DNA of 64,000 bases from Colwellia sp. (GTDB taxonomy: Bacteria; Pseudomonadota; Gammaproteobacteria; Enterobacterales; Alteromonadaceae), in contig JAPYOP010000003.1 in assembly GCA_029938115.1 (NCBI GenBank), forward strand, positions 1 to 64,000, given 5' to 3'. Shown here one piece after another: positions 50,658 through 61,306 of this stretch; positions within the stretch are counted from its first letter, which is position 1, and each line of letters starts with the position of its first letter. The notes under the pieces are model-generated. The model saw only the letters and a program-made list of their open reading frames with translations, did no database searches and was not told the origin of the DNA. Made by a program: the position numbers and the translations under genes.

Positions 50658-51479
50658 ATGCTAGAACTGCACAGTTTTCATCGGATTTGGTGTTTAGCGA
50701 AGTTTGAATTAATTCGAATGTTTTTAACTAAACGGGGAGGCATAGCTATAGCGGCTTTTGCAACGGCTTGGTTATTTATTTTTTATTACGCCATCAGCAC
50801 TGCTCAAGAACTAGTCTCTTCTGATATTTTTGTAACCATCGCCTATCAAATTTTTAGTGGCGCAAGCATGAGAGAGCTACTTAGCTGGCCAGTGCCTGAA
50901 CTCTCGGTATTTTGGGTAGTGGCAGTTTATTCCTTTCCTATTTTTTCTTTAATCGCGGCAAGTGATCAAACTTGTGCAGATCGTAGTAGAGGCACTTTAA
51001 GATTTATTGCTTTACGGGCGACAAGGTCTGAAATTTTATTCGGTCGATTTTTGGGGCAAGTGTTAATTTTGTCTGTATTAATCGCATGTACACTTATTGC
51101 TACTGTATTAATGGCAAGCTATAGAGATGCAAGCCTATTTTTTGTTGGGTTAATAAAATCATTGGATATATTCAAAAGTATCCTTATTGCAGTAATGCCG
51201 TTTATTGCTTTAATGGCTTTTTTTAATAGTTTCATCCGTTCAGCTCGTTTAGCCATAATTGTCAGTTTTTTGTTTTTTGGATTAATTCCTATTGGTATCG
51301 CCTTTATTGAATATAAGTTAGGCATGAGTATTTATTTAACTTATCTTATTCCCGGTGTGCAGCTAAGTGACGTAATTAACCAAAAGAATGTGTTTCTTAG
51401 TGGTTATTACATTCCATTAGCTCAGGTGTGCGGGTACTTACTGGTAGGAAATATTATTATGAAAAGGAGTTCACTATGA
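50658..51479 (+). CDS. ABC-2 type transporter permease
   Basis: Hydrophobic protein; DRSRGTLRFIALRATRSEILFGRFLGQ; adjacent ATPase. Confidence 0.88.
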   Translation: MLELHSFHRIWCLAKFELIRMFLTKRGGIAIAAFATAWLFIFYYAISTAQELVSSDIFVTIAYQIFSGASMRELLSWPVPELSVFWVVAVYSFPIFSLIAASDQTCADRSRGTLRFIALRATRSEILFGRFLGQVLILSVLIACTLIATVLMASYRDASLFFVGLIKSLDIFKSILIAVMPFIALMAFFNSFIRSARLAIIVSFLFFGLIPIGIAFIEYKLGMSIYLTYLIPGVQLSDVINQKNVFLSGYYIPLAQVCGYLLVGNIIMKRSSL

Positions 51480-52375
51480 GTTCTTTGATTCAAGTAACGG
51501 GACTGAATAAATTTTTTGGTGAGAAACAAGCGCTTAATAATGTCGATTTTGAAATTGAAAAAGGGGCGCCTGTTGCACTCGTTGGCCCTAATGGGGCAGG
51601 TAAAACAACGTTATTTAGTGTTTTATGTGGTTATATTCAACCAAGTTCGGGTAGTGTTGAGATATTTGGTGCGCGACCTGGTAGTAAGGCTACATTTGGC
51701 CGATTAGCCGCTTTACCACAAGATGCACAATTAGACCCTCGTTTTTCTATTGCTCATCAACTAAGTTTTTATGGACAACTACAAGGTTTTAATAAAAAGA
51801 AAAGTAAGTTTGAAGTTGAACGAACCCTTGATTTAGTGGGCCTGTCTGATGCCTTAAATGAAAAACCTGATGCATTATCACATGGTATGAGAAAGCGGGT
51901 GACCATAGCGCAAGCTTTAATGGGAACACCTGATATTGTAATGCTTGACGAAGCAACTTCAGGACTTGACCCACTACACGCGAGAGAAGTACGACAATTA
52001 GTCGCCTCTTTAGCTAGCGAAGTTACCTTTATTTTAAGTTCTCACGATTTAAATGAACTTGAGCGTCTATGCCAACAAGTACTTTATTTAGATAAAGGCA
52101 TATTGCAGCGTCATAAAACCCTAGCGAATGATATTGATTATAGCTACTTTACTTTGCGTATGGAGAAACAAGAGTCTGGTTTAATTGAGGGCTTAAAATC
52201 AATGAAACAAGTCGTTGACGTGGTGAATTCTCAAGATAGAGAATACCTGATCAGTGTTCAAAAAAATGGTGGTAAAACGCCTTTAGATATTCAGATTTTA
52301 CAAATGTGTCATCAACAAAAATGGTCATATCGACAATTAATAAACGGTAAAACTTTGGAAAACCAGCTATTTTAA
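51476..52375 (+). CDS. ABC transporter ATP-binding protein
   Basis: GPNGAGKTTLF, LSHGMRKRVTIAQALMG, MLDEATSGLDP; start adjusted from 51428. Confidence 0.94.
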   Translation: MSSLIQVTGLNKFFGEKQALNNVDFEIEKGAPVALVGPNGAGKTTLFSVLCGYIQPSSGSVEIFGARPGSKATFGRLAALPQDAQLDPRFSIAHQLSFYGQLQGFNKKKSKFEVERTLDLVGLSDALNEKPDALSHGMRKRVTIAQALMGTPDIVMLDEATSGLDPLHAREVRQLVASLASEVTFILSSHDLNELERLCQQVLYLDKGILQRHKTLANDIDYSYFTLRMEKQESGLIEGLKSMKQVVDVVNSQDREYLISVQKNGGKTPLDIQILQMCHQQKWSYRQLINGKTLENQLF

Positions 52376-52624
52376 TAGTGGATTAAGCTTCTTCCAATAC
52401 CAGGTTAAGAATGACTGTTCTATAGCGTCTGAAAATATGTTCGTCTACAAAAACCATCCTTTGGTCTATAATTGCTAGAGCTTCAACGCACAGCTCTTTT
52501 GGTGACGAGTTTTGTCTGGTAACCTGATTTTTCATTGGCCAAAAGTAGCACATATCATGCATTCTGTTTATCTATCAATAACAAATGTATCTATTGTAAA
52601 CTCATAAATGACGAGTACATAAAA

Positions 52625-53536
52625 ATGATAAAAAAATTATTAACTTCTTCTGTATTTATTTGCTTAGTCGTATTTTCTCAATCTAGCTACGCCAAGGGCA
52701 ACTCTTCAGAAATTCATTATAAAAATATAAAAATATCACCCGATGGCACATATTTAGCCATATCTCTCATCTTAGATGGAATATCATCTTTAGTTTTTCG
52801 TGACAGAGAAACAGATGAAATACTTGGTTTAACTAACTTTCCAAAAACATTGCTACTTGGTGATTACTATTGGGTGAATAATGAGCGTGTGGTATTTAAA
52901 GTTAATGATAAGGTTAAATGGAGTGATAAACCTCAGTTTTATGGTGAGCTATTTGCAATAAATTTTGATAGCTCTAAAGCTGATGTGATTTATGGTTATA
53001 GTAATGGTGAAAAGAAAATCGGCAGTCGTGCTAAAAAAAAGAAGGCAACTTTTGGTTGGGGTGATATTATCGACACTTTACCTAATGACAGAAAGCACAT
53101 ATTGATCAGTTCTACATCAATGAATTCACTTCCAGATAGTTTAGCGACTGTATATAAACTTAACGTATACACAGGATTAATAAAAAACAGACTGAAATCA
53201 TCACTGTCATTGTCAACACCTATAACCAATACTTTTGATGACTTAGTTGCAGTTGTAGGTAAAACAGTTAACGAGCAACTTATCAGCACCTTTCCAAATA
53301 AAAAAATCAGCATCAGCAGTAAAACCCGTAAAGGCAACTTACTTATTGTTGCCGCATATAAAAGCGAGTCCTCAGGAGCGCTCTATTTATTTAACATAGA
53401 GAAAAATCAGCTAAAATATTTGAATAACTTTGAAAAGGATTTAATTGAAGCTGAATTTTCATCTGTAGATAACAAAAAACAGGTGAGCTTCAACTATAAT
53501 ACAAACCGTTTATATCCAAGTGGATATAAAGGTTAA
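52625..53536 (+). CDS. Secreted beta-propeller-like protein resembling the N-terminal part of an S9-type peptidase, without catalytic domain
   Basis: Signal peptide; IHYKNIKISPDGTYLAISLILDG...VFRDRETDE; start adjusted from 52535. Confidence 0.6.
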   Translation: MIKKLLTSSVFICLVVFSQSSYAKGNSSEIHYKNIKISPDGTYLAISLILDGISSLVFRDRETDEILGLTNFPKTLLLGDYYWVNNERVVFKVNDKVKWSDKPQFYGELFAINFDSSKADVIYGYSNGEKKIGSRAKKKKATFGWGDIIDTLPNDRKHILISSTSMNSLPDSLATVYKLNVYTGLIKNRLKSSLSLSTPITNTFDDLVAVVGKTVNEQLISTFPNKKISISSKTRKGNLLIVAAYKSESSGALYLFNIEKNQLKYLNNFEKDLIEAEFSSVDNKKQVSFNYNTNRLYPSGYKG

Positions 53537-53650
53537 AGCCTTACATAATTATTTGTAGCTCGATAACCGTATTGTACATAATAGGCTTGCGTACATTATG
53601 CGAATTTACACATGAAATGCCCCCTATAAATAAAAAAAGAAGATCAATTT

Positions 53651-54790
53651 ATGGGTTTTATAAAAGAGAAAAAAATGAGAAAAACTTTTGCCACTAGAGA
53701 TGTAGTTTTATTGTTGTTTGTTATTTGGCTTGGTTTAATCTTTTTTGCCGCATTATCACAAGCATCAAGCTGGCTAACTAGCCATCATTTTGAGATGAAC
53801 TTTTTCTCCCATGTAAAGTTTTTTACCTTGAGAGTCTGGTTGCCTTGGATAGTTTTAACACCCATTGTTTTATATTTAGCGATGCTATTCCCGATTAAAC
53901 CAAATAACTGGCTTAAAGCGCTGTTATTACATGCATTCTTTTTACTTTTACTGTCGCTTTCTTCAGGGTTGTTAATTAGTTTGCACTACCATTTTTTTGC
54001 TGACATGGCGCCAGGTATGGAAACTTATCAGCCTTGGCAACACATAGGACACTTTTTGTTTGGTGATAATCTATTTCTATTTAACACCATTATTTACACC
54101 ATTTTGGTCACCAATATTAATATTAAAAACTTCTCACAAATAGCTAAGCAAAAAGAACTGATTGCGAGCCAGCTAAACCATCAGTTAATAGAATCTCAGT
54201 TGCAAACATTAAAGATGCAAATCAATCCCCATTTTTTATTTAATACATTGAATGTAATTTCTGTTCTGGTAATGAAATCAGAAAAAGAGCAAGCCACAGA
54301 AATGATTAATCGTTTGAGTAGTTTTTTTAGAAACACCCTTGACGATAAAACGCAGCAATGGATACCACTGCAAAAAGAATTGCATCATGTAGAGCAATAC
54401 CTTGGTATAGAGCAGGTTCGGTTTGGCGATAAAATTAGTATTAAAAAAAATTATGATGATGAAGCTATGTTGACGCTAGTACCGGCAATGTTATTGCAGC
54501 CTATAATTGAAAATGCCATGCAACATGGTCTTGAAGAAAAAGAAGGTCAAGGAGAGCTCACCATCAGCTGTACTATTGAAAATGAGTGGTTAATTATCAA
54601 TATTACTGATGATGGTGCAGGTTGTGATTTTGAAGGGCGATACTTCAAAGAAGGTGTTGGTTTAACTAATGTTAAGTCAAGGTTGCAGCAACTCTATGGC
54701 ACGCAGTATGAGTTTTCTATCAATAACAATGACCTTGGTGGTGTGACGGTATTGATGAAATTATCAATAAATATTGGGGAGCAAAAATGA
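53651..54790 (+). CDS. LytS/YehU-type sensor histidine kinase
   Basis: LQTLKMQINPHFLFNTLNVISVL; LQPIIENAMQHGLE. Confidence 0.95.
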   Translation: MGFIKEKKMRKTFATRDVVLLLFVIWLGLIFFAALSQASSWLTSHHFEMNFFSHVKFFTLRVWLPWIVLTPIVLYLAMLFPIKPNNWLKALLLHAFFLLLLSLSSGLLISLHYHFFADMAPGMETYQPWQHIGHFLFGDNLFLFNTIIYTILVTNINIKNFSQIAKQKELIASQLNHQLIESQLQTLKMQINPHFLFNTLNVISVLVMKSEKEQATEMINRLSSFFRNTLDDKTQQWIPLQKELHHVEQYLGIEQVRFGDKISIKKNYDDEAMLTLVPAMLLQPIIENAMQHGLEEKEGQGELTISCTIENEWLIINITDDGAGCDFEGRYFKEGVGLTNVKSRLQQLYGTQYEFSINNNDLGGVTVLMKLSINIGEQK

Positions 54791-55596
54791 CCATTCGCGT
54801 ATTGATTGTTGATGATGAGCCATTAGCTAGAGAGGGCGTTTCTCTTCGTCTTGCAGAAGAAGAAGAAGAAGATATCGACATTGTCGGCGAGTGTGCCAAT
54901 GGCAGTGATGCCATCAGAGCAATACTATCGCTGCAACCTGATTTAGTTTTTCTTGATATAAAAATGCCAAAGGTAAACGGTTTTGATGTGGTTCATGCCG
55001 TAGGTCTTGAACATATGCCGCCAGTGATATTTTTAACGGCCTATGATGAATATGCCATTGAAGCCTTTAATACCCATGCCGTAGATTACCTGTTGAAGCC
55101 GATAGACAATGCTCGTTTTAAAGAAAGTTTGCAGCATGCCCGTGAGCAAATTTTAAAAAATTCTATTGCCGAGCGTAGTGAGCAACTCACCGATTTATTA
55201 ACGCAAACAAAAGGGCTAAGCAAGGTATCACTGCAAAAAAATCAAGGCACAACACAGTTAAGTAATGAACGCTTAGTTATACGCTCAAATGGCCATGTAT
55301 ATTTACTTGAATCAAGTGATATTTACTGGGTTGAAGCAGAAGGAGACTACATTAGTGTGCATACGCCAGAGAAGTCTCATTTGGTACGAGAAACCATGAA
55401 AAATATGGAAGCACGTTTGCACGACCAAGGTTTTCAACGCGTACACCGCTCTAGCATTGTTAATTTATTTTATGTAAGAGAGCTTATAAGTTTGGACAGT
55501 GGCGATTATAAGATTATTTTACGTGATAATACCAGTGTGAAACTTAGTCGGAATTATCGTGATATTTTGTATAAAAGACTCAATGCAACGCCTTAG
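54787..55596 (+). CDS. LytTR family response regulator
   Basis: Receiver LIVDDEPLAREG; C-terminal LytTR domain IYWVEAEGDYISVHT..FQRVHRSSIVNL. Confidence 0.96.
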   Translation: MTIRVLIVDDEPLAREGVSLRLAEEEEEDIDIVGECANGSDAIRAILSLQPDLVFLDIKMPKVNGFDVVHAVGLEHMPPVIFLTAYDEYAIEAFNTHAVDYLLKPIDNARFKESLQHAREQILKNSIAERSEQLTDLLTQTKGLSKVSLQKNQGTTQLSNERLVIRSNGHVYLLESSDIYWVEAEGDYISVHTPEKSHLVRETMKNMEARLHDQGFQRVHRSSIVNLFYVRELISLDSGDYKIILRDNTSVKLSRNYRDILYKRLNATP

Positions 55597-55696
55597 TTTT
55601 TTAGCCGTAATTTGCTGCGTATTCTCATTATCAATATAAACATCACCAGCATTATTGGTTTCAATATTAGCATCAACATAAATACTAAAGGTCAAC

Positions 55697-56269
55697 ATGA
55701 ACAAACATTTTAAGACAATCATCTTGTTACTCACCCTAATTTCTTCTAACAGTCAAAGCTTAGTGACAACAATCCCACCAGCTAAAAGCAGTGCAGTCAA
55801 AGATGAATCTTCTCAAAACTCGGCGGTTTTGTTGTCTGAAATTAGAAATTACAGACAACTATCACCCGTGTTTTCCAGTGCAGGCATGCCGAAGCTAAAT
55901 GAGCTAACTTCCTTAAAACTAAATGGTTTTCAACATATCATCAATCTTATTCCCGGTAACTTTGATGATGAACAGGAAAAAAGTATTGCGTTAAACATGT
56001 CTTTTGAGCAAATTGAGGTGGATTGGCATGAGCCGAAACTGGCCGATTTTCAACAATTTGTTGAGTTAATAAAAACATATCAGCAAGAAAAAGTGTTAGT
56101 GCATTGTCGTTTAAATTATCGAGCATCAGCCTTTGCTTACCTTTATCAAACTACACAGTTGGGCGTTGATGAATCAACAGCTAGACAAGAGATGCACTCT
56201 GTATGGCAACCAGAAGGAACATGGTTGGAATTTATCAACACGGTTAAGCATCATTATCAAGGTAAGTGA
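55697..56269 (+). CDS. Protein tyrosine/dual-specificity phosphatase-like protein
   Basis: VLVHCRLNYRASAFAYLY active-site-like loop. Confidence 0.75.
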   Translation: MNKHFKTIILLLTLISSNSQSLVTTIPPAKSSAVKDESSQNSAVLLSEIRNYRQLSPVFSSAGMPKLNELTSLKLNGFQHIINLIPGNFDDEQEKSIALNMSFEQIEVDWHEPKLADFQQFVELIKTYQQEKVLVHCRLNYRASAFAYLYQTTQLGVDESTARQEMHSVWQPEGTWLEFINTVKHHYQGK

Positions 56270-56411
56270 TCTATTAATTTTAGGTCACTTTTGTTAATGA
56301 TAAGTCATCGATATTATTTTGATGATTTATCATCCCTACTTTTGTCGTTGAAAACTGCAACTCATCCACAACATGCTGAAGCTCACCGATTGCCTCTGAA
56401 AACACAATAGA

Positions 56412-56479
56412 ACACCGTTAAAGTTACCTTATCTATAAAGTAACAGTGGTCGATACAAGCAATATCGATTAAACGGTGT
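56412..56479. promoter_or_regulatory. Nested inverted repeats in the leader of the second exporter module
   Basis: ACACCGTT(56412)...AACGGTGT(56472) enclosing GTTAC(56423)...GTAAC(56440). Confidence 0.6.
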
Positions 56480-56482
56480 CTT

Positions 56483-57742
56483 ATGCAAACCATTTTAGAA
56501 TCTCAACAAGATGATGATAAATCGATAAAATTCTATGCTCTCTCTTTTTTGGCGGCAGTTACATTACTTTCTCTTATTAGTGCTTTTTTTTGGTCTAGTG
56601 ATGAAAACTCAGCGGCAGAGCTTTCCCTTGAAGAAATAATAATTGCTACGGTTAAATCAGGCAGCTTAGTTCAAGATGTCAGAGCTCCGGGGAATCTTAT
56701 CTCTAATCATAGGCAGTGGTTATCGGCTAGAGTCAGTGCCAAAGTCATTAAACGTGAACTTGAGCCCGGTGCAATAGTTACCCCTGAAAGTATTATTCTT
56801 CGTTTATCTTCTCCTGAATTATTACAGCAATATGAGCGCGTAAAAATTGATTATAAAGTGGCACAAGCTCAGCTTAAAGCGTTAAAGGAAACACACATAA
56901 CCGCAAAGCAAAAAAAACATGCTGATGTCCAACTCTTGGAAATTGAAAAGCAACAAGCAATAGAAGATGCTGCAGTAAAGAAACTCCTTCGAGTGAAAAA
57001 AATCATTCCAACATATCAGTATAACGAAGCAATTCTTCGGGAGAAAAAACTGACCTTAGAGTTAGAAATAGCCATCTTTGAATTAAAACAATTGCCTAGA
57101 TTACAAGCCAGTTTACTCAATGTTGAGTTGGCTAAAGTAGAGCAGCAATTACTACAAGTTTCTTTATTAGAACAACAAGTTGAATTGTTGAATGTACGGG
57201 CAGAAATTCATGGTGTTTTACAAAGTATCTCTGTTGAAGAAGGCCAAGAAATATCGCAAGGAACAGCATTAGCACGCGTGGCAGACCAAACGAGTTTAAA
57301 AGCGCAACTACGTGTGCAAGAAAGCCAAGCGAAAGATATTCAAATAGGCCAACGAGTAGAAATTGATACGCGTCGAAGCAAAATTAGCGGTGTGGTTTCT
57401 CGTATAGACCCCGCCGTAGTTAATGGCACAGTAACTGTTGATGTTGAACTAGCCAAAGAACTGCCTAGTGAAGTGCGACCTGATTTAAGGGTTAATGGCA
57501 TTATTGAAGTGACACGTTTAGACAACGTACTGTTAGTTGATAAACCAGCGCATTGGAAAAATAGCAAAACCGCCTACTTTTATAAGATTGCCGATGATTC
57601 AACCGCTTTTAAAACTAAAGTGGCCATTGGGGCAACTTCAACCAACTCGATACAGCTGCTTAGTGGTCTCAATAATGGCGATAAAGTCATTATGTCTGAT
57701 ACCTCAGCATTACAAAAACATTCAACCATAACACTCTACTAG
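56483..57742 (+). CDS. HlyD/RND-type periplasmic adaptor
   Basis: Collinear with 41701-42948: IRADIEGVLQSLPVTLGQ vs VRAEIHGVLQSISVEEGQ; RSKISGVVSRIDPAVVNGTVTVDVEL. Confidence 0.9.
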   Translation: MQTILESQQDDDKSIKFYALSFLAAVTLLSLISAFFWSSDENSAAELSLEEIIIATVKSGSLVQDVRAPGNLISNHRQWLSARVSAKVIKRELEPGAIVTPESIILRLSSPELLQQYERVKIDYKVAQAQLKALKETHITAKQKKHADVQLLEIEKQQAIEDAAVKKLLRVKKIIPTYQYNEAILREKKLTLELEIAIFELKQLPRLQASLLNVELAKVEQQLLQVSLLEQQVELLNVRAEIHGVLQSISVEEGQEISQGTALARVADQTSLKAQLRVQESQAKDIQIGQRVEIDTRRSKISGVVSRIDPAVVNGTVTVDVELAKELPSEVRPDLRVNGIIEVTRLDNVLLVDKPAHWKNSKTAYFYKIADDSTAFKTKVAIGATSTNSIQLLSGLNNGDKVIMSDTSALQKHSTITLY

Positions 57743-57833
57743 CATGTTGACGGAAGTTATCTATTGGCACGATATCAACCTGTCTTGTTAACTCACTATT
57801 GCTAACCAAAAAATAATAGAAGGTAAATATTCC

Positions 57834-58598
57834 ATGTCTAATTCAAAAACACTGATTAACATTAATAATCTCAGCAAAATATATCATACAGATGGCACTC
57901 AAACTCATGCCTTAAAAGCAATCTCTTTAACTATTAGTCAAGGGGATTATGTCACGATACAAGGGCCATCTGGCGGTGGTAAATCAACCTTGCTTTCCAT
58001 TATTGGTCTACTGGATAAAGCAACGAGCGGTGAGTATAAAATTAGCGATGTGTCGGTGGCTAAACTATCTCAGTCGCAGATGGCAAAAGTAAGAAATAAA
58101 GAAATAGGTTTTATCTTCCAAGATTTTAACTTAATTGGAGACATGACAGTAAGCCAAAATGTTGAACTGCCGCTTATTTATCGTGGTGTGAAGAAAAGCG
58201 CAAGAAAAGCCAAAGTTGATGAAGTACTTGCACGAGTCAATATGACCGAGCGAGCGCACCATTTACCGAATCAGTTATCAGGCGGACAACAACAACGTGT
58301 GGCAGTTGCACGCGCGCTAGTCGGTAATCCAACATTATTGCTGGCGGATGAACCGACCGGTAATTTAGATTCAGTTAATGGCGATTCGGTCATGCAGTTG
58401 TTATCTGAACTTAATGAACAAGGCGTTACTATTTGCATGGTAACTCATGACAGCCGTTATGCTCATTTTTCTAACAGAACTATTAATTTATTTGATGGCG
58501 AAATTGTTAGTCATTCTAGCGGTGTTACACCAGATGACGCCAAGTCAGTTCAAGAGCATGTAAAAATCGTTGCAAGTCAAATTGCAGTTGAGGCTTAA
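57834..58598 (+). CDS. MacB/LolD-like ABC transporter ATPase
   Basis: GPSGGGKST, LSGGQQQRVAVARAL, LLADEPTGNLD. Confidence 0.96.
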   Translation: MSNSKTLININNLSKIYHTDGTQTHALKAISLTISQGDYVTIQGPSGGGKSTLLSIIGLLDKATSGEYKISDVSVAKLSQSQMAKVRNKEIGFIFQDFNLIGDMTVSQNVELPLIYRGVKKSARKAKVDEVLARVNMTERAHHLPNQLSGGQQQRVAVARALVGNPTLLLADEPTGNLDSVNGDSVMQLLSELNEQGVTICMVTHDSRYAHFSNRTINLFDGEIVSHSSGVTPDDAKSVQEHVKIVASQIAVEA

Positions 58599-58600
58599 TC

Positions 58601-61108
58601 ATGTCAAAAACAACTGTTTCTTCTAACATAAATGATGTTGATAAAGTTCAGCATAACTTTATAGAAAATGTTGCTATAGATATTAGTTACGCGTTTTCTC
58701 GGTTCATTTCGCAACCGATGACCACCTTAATTATAGTGCTGACCCTTGCGTTGAGTATTGGTGCAACTACGGCGATATTTTCAGTGGTCAATGGACTCTT
58801 GTTTCAAGCTACGCCGTTTAAAGACAGTGACAAGCTTGTTATTTTACAGCAGCAAGATTTATCAAGGCAGCAAAATTATGGTTTCTCTGCTACTGAAATA
58901 ATTGATTTTTCTGCACAGTCACAAACGTTTGAGGAAATGTCTGAATACCACAATATGACCTTTACCATGTATGGTAATGGCGATCCGGTCAGAGTGAGGA
59001 CGGGCGTTGTTTCATCTAACTTTTTTAATATGTTAAATCTTACCCCGATACACGGAAGAGTCTTTACCGAAAGCGAAGACGATATTGGCGCTGAACCGTT
59101 GGTGGTATTAACTTACGAGTTTTGGCAAAAAGAATTTAACGGTAAGACCGACATTATTGATCAAAGTGTAGAGTTTAATAATCGTAGCCACAAAATTATT
59201 GGTGTTTTGCCCCATTTCCCCCAATTCCCTGATGTTAATGATGTTTATATGGCTATTCCATCTTGCCCATGGCGCAGTAGTGAAAATGCATTATCAAACA
59301 GAGGGATGCGAATGATGTCTGGTTTTGCCAGAATAAAAGAAAATTATAGCCTAGCTGATGTAAACACCGATGTGGCAAATATCGCTAAACAATTAGGTGG
59401 TACATACCCTGAAGCCTATGCAGAAAATGCTAATGTCAGTGCCTCGGCTTTATCATTACATGATGAGTTGGTAAGAAGTAGTCGACCTTATTTATACACC
59501 TTATTAGCAACTACATTACTTTTGTTTTTAATCGCAGTTGCTAACGTGACTAACTTAACTTTATCACAACATGCTAAGCGAAAACGTGAATTTGCAGTAC
59601 GTTCATCACTTGGGGCAAGCAAAGCAAGGTTAGCGCAATTATTGCTAACAGAGAGCATTTTACTCTCTCTTTTTGGTGGTTTGATCGGTTTGCTTTTCGC
59701 CTTTTTAGGGCTAGGTTTCCTAAAAGATTTAGCGAGTAACTTTAGCTCACTTGCCAGTGAAATTAGCATTGATAGTACGGTTATGCTTTTTGCTTTATTT
59801 ATTTCTACCTTTTCTGGAATCATCGCGGGCATAGTGCCAAGTTTTGGTAAAATTGATTTAGTGAGCTCGTTAAAAGAAGGCGGTAAATCATCATATTCTA
59901 CCGACCATGGTTTTTTAAGGAATACATTGCTAGTTGGTCAGTTTGCGTTGTCATTAACCTTACTTATCGCCGCAGGGTTAACCATTAAAAGCTTGAATAA
60001 TTTGCAAAGTGTCGATGTTGGCTTTAGTGCTAAGCATGTGGAAATTTCACAAGTTGATTTAAACTGGACTGTTTATAATAACGCTCAACAGCGATGGCAG
60101 ATATCACAGCAAATATTGCAAGAAGTTCGTAAACTGCCTAATGTAACTTCATCAGCGCTGAGTATGACTTATCCTAACGATACGGTTGGCGTTAATTATA
60201 ATAAAGTACGTCAAGCAGTACAGTTAGATGATAGAGACTTTAATGCTGATGATAGGCTCCCCGAGACTTTTATTCGTCCAATAACTGATGGCTATTTTGA
60301 CTTGCTTGAAAGTAACCTACTGATGGGAAGGGATTTTACTGCGGATGATGACGATAACGGCGCTTTAGTCGCTATTATTAATAAAAAGTTGGCAAACCAA
60401 TGGTGGCCTAATGAATCAGCCATTAATCACAATATTTCATTCGATCAAGGGCAAACTTGGCTAACTATTGTTGGCGTTGTTGAAAATATTCGAGAAGGCG
60501 GAGCCGCAGTTGAATCTAGCTTTCAAATTTATCGACCTATGGCACAAGCAAGCGCTGCTCATATTGCAATATTAGCAAAGTATGAGGGCAGTCAAGCAAG
60601 TAACTTCACAGCAACATTTACTCAGGATATCAAAGATATTGTTGCACGATTAGATAGTCGACAACCTTTATCTAAATTTGAAACCTTGCAAAAAGCCGCA
60701 GATAACTCCGTAGCCCTACAGCGATTCTTAGCGCAACTATTAACAATGTTTTCTGTTATTGCTCTAGTTATCACTATTAGTGGTGTCAGTGGTGTGATGG
60801 GTTATATGGTAAATCTTAGAACGCGTGAAATAGGTATCAGAATGGCCATTGGTGCAGATAAAGCGAAAGTGCTACTTTTAATACTTTCATACGGTATTAA
60901 ATTAACCTTTATTGGTTTAGTTGTCGGTATCACAGGCGCCTATTTTAGTGGCAATTGGTTAGCGAGTCAGTTGTTTGGTATTAATGGTTTTGATGCAATA
61001 ATTTATGGCAGTGCATTAATGAGTTTATTATTTATTTCCATTGCGGCTTGTTTCATACCTGCATGGCGAGCTAGCTCAATTCCGCCCATGGTAGCATTAA
61101 AGCAATAA
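58601..61108 (+). CDS. FtsX/MacB-type ABC transporter permease
   Basis: GVSGVMGYMVNLRTREIGIRMAIGA; collinear with 43666-46101. Confidence 0.94.
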   Translation: MSKTTVSSNINDVDKVQHNFIENVAIDISYAFSRFISQPMTTLIIVLTLALSIGATTAIFSVVNGLLFQATPFKDSDKLVILQQQDLSRQQNYGFSATEIIDFSAQSQTFEEMSEYHNMTFTMYGNGDPVRVRTGVVSSNFFNMLNLTPIHGRVFTESEDDIGAEPLVVLTYEFWQKEFNGKTDIIDQSVEFNNRSHKIIGVLPHFPQFPDVNDVYMAIPSCPWRSSENALSNRGMRMMSGFARIKENYSLADVNTDVANIAKQLGGTYPEAYAENANVSASALSLHDELVRSSRPYLYTLLATTLLLFLIAVANVTNLTLSQHAKRKREFAVRSSLGASKARLAQLLLTESILLSLFGGLIGLLFAFLGLGFLKDLASNFSSLASEISIDSTVMLFALFISTFSGIIAGIVPSFGKIDLVSSLKEGGKSSYSTDHGFLRNTLLVGQFALSLTLLIAAGLTIKSLNNLQSVDVGFSAKHVEISQVDLNWTVYNNAQQRWQISQQILQEVRKLPNVTSSALSMTYPNDTVGVNYNKVRQAVQLDDRDFNADDRLPETFIRPITDGYFDLLESNLLMGRDFTADDDDNGALVAIINKKLANQWWPNESAINHNISFDQGQTWLTIVGVVENIREGGAAVESSFQIYRPMAQASAAHIAILAKYEGSQASNFTATFTQDIKDIVARLDSRQPLSKFETLQKAADNSVALQRFLAQLLTMFSVIALVITISGVSGVMGYMVNLRTREIGIRMAIGADKAKVLLLILSYGIKLTFIGLVVGITGAYFSGNWLASQLFGINGFDAIIYGSALMSLLFISIAACFIPAWRASSIPPMVALKQ

Positions 61109-61306
61109 GCTGAGATCTGCTCGCTGACTACGATAAGCTTATAAAAAAGTAATTGGGTAACCATCGCCTTAGTTAATTTATTTGGCATTGATAAAACGAT
61201 AGTAGCAGCTTGTTTTACAAGTGGTTACTAAAAGTAGATATCAAGTAGTCGGCTGTTTTGATAAAGTGTTAAGAGCTGTTATTTGCAGAGCCTTAAGGAG
61301 ATTAAT

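Noticed and set aside
53560-53615. CATAAT...ATTATG inverted repeat before the LytS-type kinase gene
   Set aside because: AT-rich and short arms; could occur by chance in this composition
56276-56415. Reverse-strand stretch resembling a coding remnant (EAIGELQHVVDELQFSTTKVG)
   Set aside because: Coiled-coil-like and very short; not enough evidence for a pseudogene
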